From contig JAJDTN010000208.1 of NCBI GenBank assembly GCA_022827165.1, forward strand, positions 1 to 13,363: DNA of 13,363 bases, given 5' to 3'. The position numbers and the translations under genes were made by a program. Below, piece by piece: positions 12,089 to 13,363 of this stretch. This stretch comes from Candidatus Latescibacterota bacterium (GTDB lineage Bacteria > Latescibacterota > UBA2968 > UBA8231). The stretch's first letter is position 1, and each line of letters starts with the position of its first letter. The notes below the pieces were generated by a model. It saw nothing but the letters and a program-made list of their open reading frames with translations, was not told the DNA's origin and searched no databases.

Positions 12089-13363
12089 GCTGGGACACCG
12101 TCCTCGTCGGCGCCGGCGCCGCCGGCTGCGTCCTCGCCGCGCGCCTCTCCGGGGCCGGCCGGCGGGTGCTGCTGCTGGAGGCGGGCCCCGACTTCCCCGA
12201 CCCGGAGGACCTGCCCGCGGAGGTGCGGCGGGCCTACGGCGAGCCGGGCATCTGGTCCCGGGCCTTCGGCTACAACACGCGCTTCGGCTGGGGCTACCGG
12301 GCGCGCGCCACCGACAGCCACCCGGACATGTACGTCCCCCGCGGCCGTCTGGTGGGCGGCTCCAGCGCCGTCAACGCCCAGATCTTCCTGCGCGGCGTCC
12401 CGGAGGACTACGACGGCTGGGCCGCCGCCGGGAATCCGGAGTGGAGCTGGGAGAAAGTCCTGCCCTGCCTGAAGCGGATCGAGGCCGACCCCGACTTCGG
12501 CGGCGACTTCCACGGCGCCGAGGGGCCGATCCCCGTCCACCGCTTCCGTTACGAGGCCTGCGCCGCCGAGCAGAGGGCCTTCTACGACGCCCTGCACGAC
12601 CGTGGCCAGCCCGACTGCCCCGACCACAACGACCCGGACTCCACCGGGGTCGGACCCCTGCCGCTGAACAACGCCGGCGGCATCCGCTGGAGCGCCGCCC
12701 TCGGCTACCTGACCGCCGAGGTCCGGGCGCGCCCGAACCTGGAGATCCGCGGCGACGCCCCAGCCGCGCGGATCGTCCTCGAAGGGGGCCGCGCCGCGGC
12801 CGTGGAGGTCCGCGGTCCCGCCGGAGTGGAGCGCATCGCCGCCGGTGAGATCCTGCTCACGGGCGGGGCCATCGGCTCTCCCCAGCTGCTGCTGCTCTCC
12901 GGCATCGGACCCGCCGGTGACCTGGAGGCCCTCGGCATCCCGGTGCGGGCGGACCTGCCGGGGGTGGGCGGCAACCTGCGCTGCCACCCCCAGTGCGGAC
13001 TCAGCGTCGAGGCGGAGCCCGCCTTCCTCGGCACCGGGGAAGGTCCGGCGCTCCAGATGGGGTGCCGCTATACCGCCGCCGGCTCCAACCTGCGCAACGA
13101 CATGTTCCTCCACCCCGGATCCAGTGCCCCCCGGGGCGGCTACTACAACGACGCCGAGATCGTCGGCTTCAACCTGGTGGCCTCCATCTACCTGGCCGCC
13201 GGCGCCGGCAGCCTGCGCCTGGCCTCCGCCGATCCCGGGCGCCGGCCGCTGCTCGACTACAACTACCTCACAGAGTCCGTCGATCTCGACCGCATGCGCG
13301 AGGGGGTGCGGATCCTCCTCGACCTGATCGAGCACGAGGCCTTCCGCGGGATCTCCCGGGGGC
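12085..13363 (+). CDS. GMC-family FAD oxidoreductase, 3' end cut by window edge
   Basis: Glucose-methanol-choline oxidoreductase that oxidises an alcohol or sugar hydroxyl with FAD. The 426 visible residues start at a GTG overlapping the epimerase stop (GTGA), with GAGG at 12073-12076 as ribosome binding site 8 bases upstream. The dinucleotide-binding GAGAAG is at 9-14, directly at the N-terminus, so no signal peptide precedes it. GMC signature 1, PRGRLVGGSSAVNA, is at 85-98 and signature 2, GGAIGSPQLLLLSGIGP, at 260-276. The substrate-domain segment LRLASADPGRRPLLDYNYL is present. The catalytic histidine region lies beyond the right edge. Closest in feel to the choline dehydrogenase branch, but neighbours favour a sugar or polyol; that is inference. 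Confidence 0.93.
   Translation, partial: MSWDTVLVGAGAAGCVLAARLSGAGRRVLLLEAGPDFPDPEDLPAEVRRAYGEPGIWSRAFGYNTRFGWGYRARATDSHPDMYVPRGRLVGGSSAVNAQIFLRGVPEDYDGWAAAGNPEWSWEKVLPCLKRIEADPDFGGDFHGAEGPIPVHRFRYEACAAEQRAFYDALHDRGQPDCPDHNDPDSTGVGPLPLNNAGGIRWSAALGYLTAEVRARPNLEIRGDAPAARIVLEGGRAAAVEVRGPAGVERIAAGEILLTGGAIGSPQLLLLSGIGPAGDLEALGIPVRADLPGVGGNLRCHPQCGLSVEAEPAFLGTGEGPALQMGCRYTAAGSNLRNDMFLHPGSSAPRGGYYNDAEIVGFNLVASIYLAAGAGSLRLASADPGRRPLLDYNYLTESVDLDRMREGVRILLDLIEHEAFRGISRG

Noticed and set aside
1..13363. CRISPR arrays, insertion sequences with transposase, rRNA genes or phage genes.
   Set aside because: No regularly spaced repeats, transposase or integrase motifs, or conserved rRNA segments were seen on either strand.

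Overview
The window is very GC-rich (about 70% by eye), densely packed bacterial DNA with mostly GTG or ATG starts and many 1-4 base overlaps between genes. The mix of a Cys-type sulfatase, an aldo/keto reductase, a phytanoyl-CoA-dioxygenase-like (PhyH) protein, an enolase-superfamily protein, an AGE-family epimerase and a GMC oxidoreductase, scattered among housekeeping genes, is typical of uncultured, high-GC, polymer- and sugar-degrading lineages (Latescibacterota-, Gemmatimonadota- or Poribacteria-like). That placement is inference from gene content; there is no rRNA or tRNA here to settle it.

Left arm (1-2011, minus strand): an aldo/keto reductase gene followed at once by a sulfatase gene that runs off the left edge. 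A short intergenic region (2012-2148) separates these from the plus-strand genes. Next come mnmA (tRNA 2-thiouridylase, of a type resembling the plant organellar enzymes) and a Sir2-family NAD-dependent deacylase, 1 base apart. A 320-base gap (3989-4308) holds no gene but a run of adjoining GC-rich hairpins and a plausible promoter for the next operon.

Central and right operon (4309-13363, plus strand): phyH-like dioxygenase, FAD-linked D-2-hydroxyacid/D-lactate dehydrogenase, divergent enolase-superfamily protein, nudC (NADH pyrophosphatase), nth (endonuclease III), a two-gene toxin-antitoxin-like module (AbiEii-like nucleotidyltransferase plus XRE helix-turn-helix protein), an AGE-family epimerase and a GMC oxidoreductase cut by the right edge. 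Apart from the 304-base gap before the toxin-antitoxin module, neighbours overlap or lie within about 20 bases, so cotranscription is likely. The oxidative and epimerising enzymes fit catabolism of a sugar or sugar acid (GMC oxidation, epimerisation, enolase-type dehydration, 2-hydroxyacid oxidation), with the sulfatase and reductase possibly feeding it; the actual substrate cannot be read from the sequence.

The most notable region is 9246-10709. The toxin-antitoxin-like module, of visibly lower GC, sits between nth and the epimerase gene. It is preceded by a decayed second copy of the 3' end of nth with an internal deletion, and by two interlocking palindromes placed right at a candidate promoter and start codon. 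This looks like a mobile two-gene module inserted into an operon by recombination at nth. Other points worth a second look are the enolase-superfamily protein with substituted active-site positions and a long C-terminal extension, an endonuclease III with a three-cysteine, probably lost Fe-S motif, and two genes whose candidate promoters predict almost leaderless mRNAs.
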